From Gemmatimonadota bacterium (lineage in GTDB: Bacteria; Gemmatimonadota; Gemmatimonadetes; Gemmatimonadales; Gemmatimonadaceae): a stretch of 64,000 nt of DNA. A program made the position numbers and the translations under genes. This document shows positions 62,987-64,000 of the stretch, one piece after another. Under the pieces are notes generated by a model that was given only the letters and a program-made list of their open reading frames with translations, did not search any database and was not told where the DNA came from. Location: the NCBI GenBank assembly GCA_016719105.1, contig JADKAQ010000030.1, positions 1-64,000 on the forward strand, read 5' to 3'. Position 1 is the stretch's first letter, and each line of letters starts with the position of its first letter.

Positions 62987-63817
62987 CTACAGCGCCGACA
63001 CGCGGCCGCCGATGAACGGCGTCGAGGTGGGCTGAGGTGAGCCCCCGGCCGGCTCCTCCGTCACGAGGACGTCGGTCACCCCGTCGAGTCCCGCGGGGAG
63101 CGTGAAGTTCTCGAAGAGCGCGTGCCCGTCAGGGTCGGAATTGAAGACCGAGACGCCGACGGGTTTGCCCCCGACGATGAACCAGACCTGGTAGGCGCGT
63201 CCGGCGGCGGCGGGCTTGAGGCGGAAGGCATGCCCCATGGCGAGCTGCTGCTTCCGGTTCCAGAACAGCTGCAACCCGGGGCCGGCCAGCGAGTCGGCAC
63301 TCTTGAGGTGCACGACGACGAGGTCGCGCTCCCCTTCGAGGATGACGTCGAGTTGACGGTCGCGCTTTGTGGCCTCGGCAAGCGCCGAGGCGACCGCGCG
63401 ATCGCGCTCGGAGAGATCGGCGCGCAGGCGTGAGACCTCGCGCGAGAGTTGCACGGCAAAGACGACGGAGGCGGCGAGCCCCATGGAGACGGCGACCAGC
63501 GGCCACCGGGACGGCCGCTGGAACGGTTGCTGTGAGGGCTGAGACGACGGCCCGGCCGAGCGCGGCGCGACGGGGAGTGTCGCTGCCTTGTCCTCCTGGA
63601 TGCTCGACAGGAAGCGCGCACGCACGTCCGGTGATGGCTGCATGCTGTGCTGCTGCGCCAGCTGGACCGTGACGTCACCGTAGGCGGCGATCTCGGCGGC
63701 CAACTCGGGCATCGACGGCAGCGCGGCCTCGACGGCCGCCCGCTCGTCAGGCGACGCGGCGCCAAGCGCATACGCGGCCGCGAGGTCGAGCAGTTCTTCG
63801 CGCGTGTAGTCGCTCAC
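62987..63817 (-). CDS. Membrane anti-sigma factor (RskA-like)
   Basis: 276 residues from GTG 63817. The N-terminal cytoplasmic part (EELLDLAAAYALGAASPDERAAVEAAL) is the zinc-less anti-sigma helix bundle of RskA-type proteins. A membrane helix follows (WPLVAVSMGLAASVVFAVQL), then a short coiled-coil-like stretch and the periplasmic RskA beta domain (GPGLQLFWNRKQQLAMGHAF, YQVWFIVGGKPVGVSVF). It sequesters its sigma factor until a membrane signal triggers release. It overlaps the sigma gene by four bases (GTGA), so the two are coupled. Confidence 0.9.
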   Translation of the reverse strand: MSDYTREELLDLAAAYALGAASPDERAAVEAALPSMPELAAEIAAYGDVTVQLAQQHSMQPSPDVRARFLSSIQEDKAATLPVAPRSAGPSSQPSQQPFQRPSRWPLVAVSMGLAASVVFAVQLSREVSRLRADLSERDRAVASALAEATKRDRQLDVILEGERDLVVVHLKSADSLAGPGLQLFWNRKQQLAMGHAFRLKPAAAGRAYQVWFIVGGKPVGVSVFNSDPDGHALFENFTLPAGLDGVTDVLVTEEPAGGSPQPTSTPFIGGRVSAL

Positions 63818-64000
63818 GACCGTGCGTCCTCCCGAAAGGCCCGAAGTCCTTCTCGCAGCTTCATCATCGCGAGGCGGGCACGTGTCTTGACGGTGCCGAG
63901 CGGCTCGGAGAGTCGCTCGGCGATTTCGGACTGCGACAATCCAGCGAAGTAGGCGAGTTCGATGACAATGCGTTGGTTGTCGGGGAGTGCCTGCACCGCG
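63814..64000 (-). CDS. ECF sigma factor, C-terminal part (5' end outside window)
   Basis: The last 61 codons are visible: QALPDNQRIVIELAYFAGL, SQSEIAERLSEPLGTVKTRARLAMMKLREGL. This is sigma region 4 with its helix-turn-helix, of the SigK-type group usually paired with RskA-like anti-sigma factors. It would direct transcription of an envelope-stress or nutrient regulon. The rest of the gene lies to the right of the window. Confidence 0.9.
   Translation of the reverse strand, partial: AVQALPDNQRIVIELAYFAGLSQSEIAERLSEPLGTVKTRARLAMMKLREGLRAFREDARS

Noticed and set aside
1..64000. CRISPR arrays, tRNA or rRNA genes, insertion sequences, prophage or defence systems
   Set aside because: I looked for spaced direct repeats, cloverleaf-like and rRNA-like text, transposases and typical defence domains and found none that I could support.

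Overview
The window is a GC-rich chromosomal segment with dense, mostly cytoplasmic and envelope-directed genes and no rRNA, tRNA, CRISPR array, prophage or insertion sequence that I can recognise. The gene content fits an aerobic, heterotrophic Gram-negative of the Gemmatimonadota type: multi-domain secreted amidohydrolases, a TonB-dependent receptor paired with a DUF4249 lipoprotein, many Sec/Tat/lipoprotein peptidases, FecR-like and RskA-like regulators. The phylum is inferred from gene style, not proven. || Layout. 1-4.7 kb: the start of a lipoprotein gene leaving the window, then two amidohydrolase genes whose reading frames are broken many times. 4.8-11.8 kb: ankyrin protein, DUF4256 protein, a membrane FecR-like protein with a sigma-like N-terminus, small hypotheticals, an AlkC/AlkD-type repair protein and a frameshifted MmyB-type regulator. 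11.9-24.7 kb: M24 and M19 hydrolases, a secreted glycosidase-like protein, an 1145-residue ThuA / sugar-dehydrogenase / PKD / cytochrome c / CBM fusion, VOC protein, DUF4249 + TonB receptor pair and a monooxygenase-like protein. 24.9-32.8 kb: a tightly overlapped seven-gene sugar operon (permease, lactonase, SDR, L-fuconate dehydratase, zinc alcohol dehydrogenase, binding lipoprotein, ATPase), best read as uptake and non-phosphorylative oxidation of L-fucose or a close relative. || 32.9-33.98 kb is not credible as natural sequence: 992 bases (32940-33931) contain a single T and long G and C runs, and this leaves all six frames open. It cuts off a secreted-protein gene that starts at 32808. 34-47.9 kb: serine hydrolase, Tat-exported aldo/keto reductase, an ATP/ADP-carrier-like membrane protein, acyl-CoA dehydrogenase, VOC protein, HAF-repeat lipoprotein, FAD oxidoreductase, EamA transporter and a secreted debranching-enzyme-like glycosidase. 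48.2-53.7 kb (minus strand): class V aminotransferase + SerB-like phosphatase, dihydrolipoyl dehydrogenase, a hypothetical protein and the 2-oxoglutarate dehydrogenase E2. 53.9-64 kb: quinone-reductase-like MDR, zinc-ribbon protein, DUF4112 protein, ankyrin protein, a repeat-rich frameshifted protein, two exported amidohydrolases, an S9 peptidase, and an anti-sigma/ECF sigma pair running off the right end. || Cross-cutting signals: the word GCCTAAC/GTTAGGC recurs throughout, on both strands and mostly inside genes, accounting for nearly all TTA codons; several convergent gene pairs end in one shared hairpin, sometimes with both stop codons inside the stem; and short perfect tandem repeats (7, 8, 9, 16 and 18 bp) are scattered through coding and non-coding DNA.
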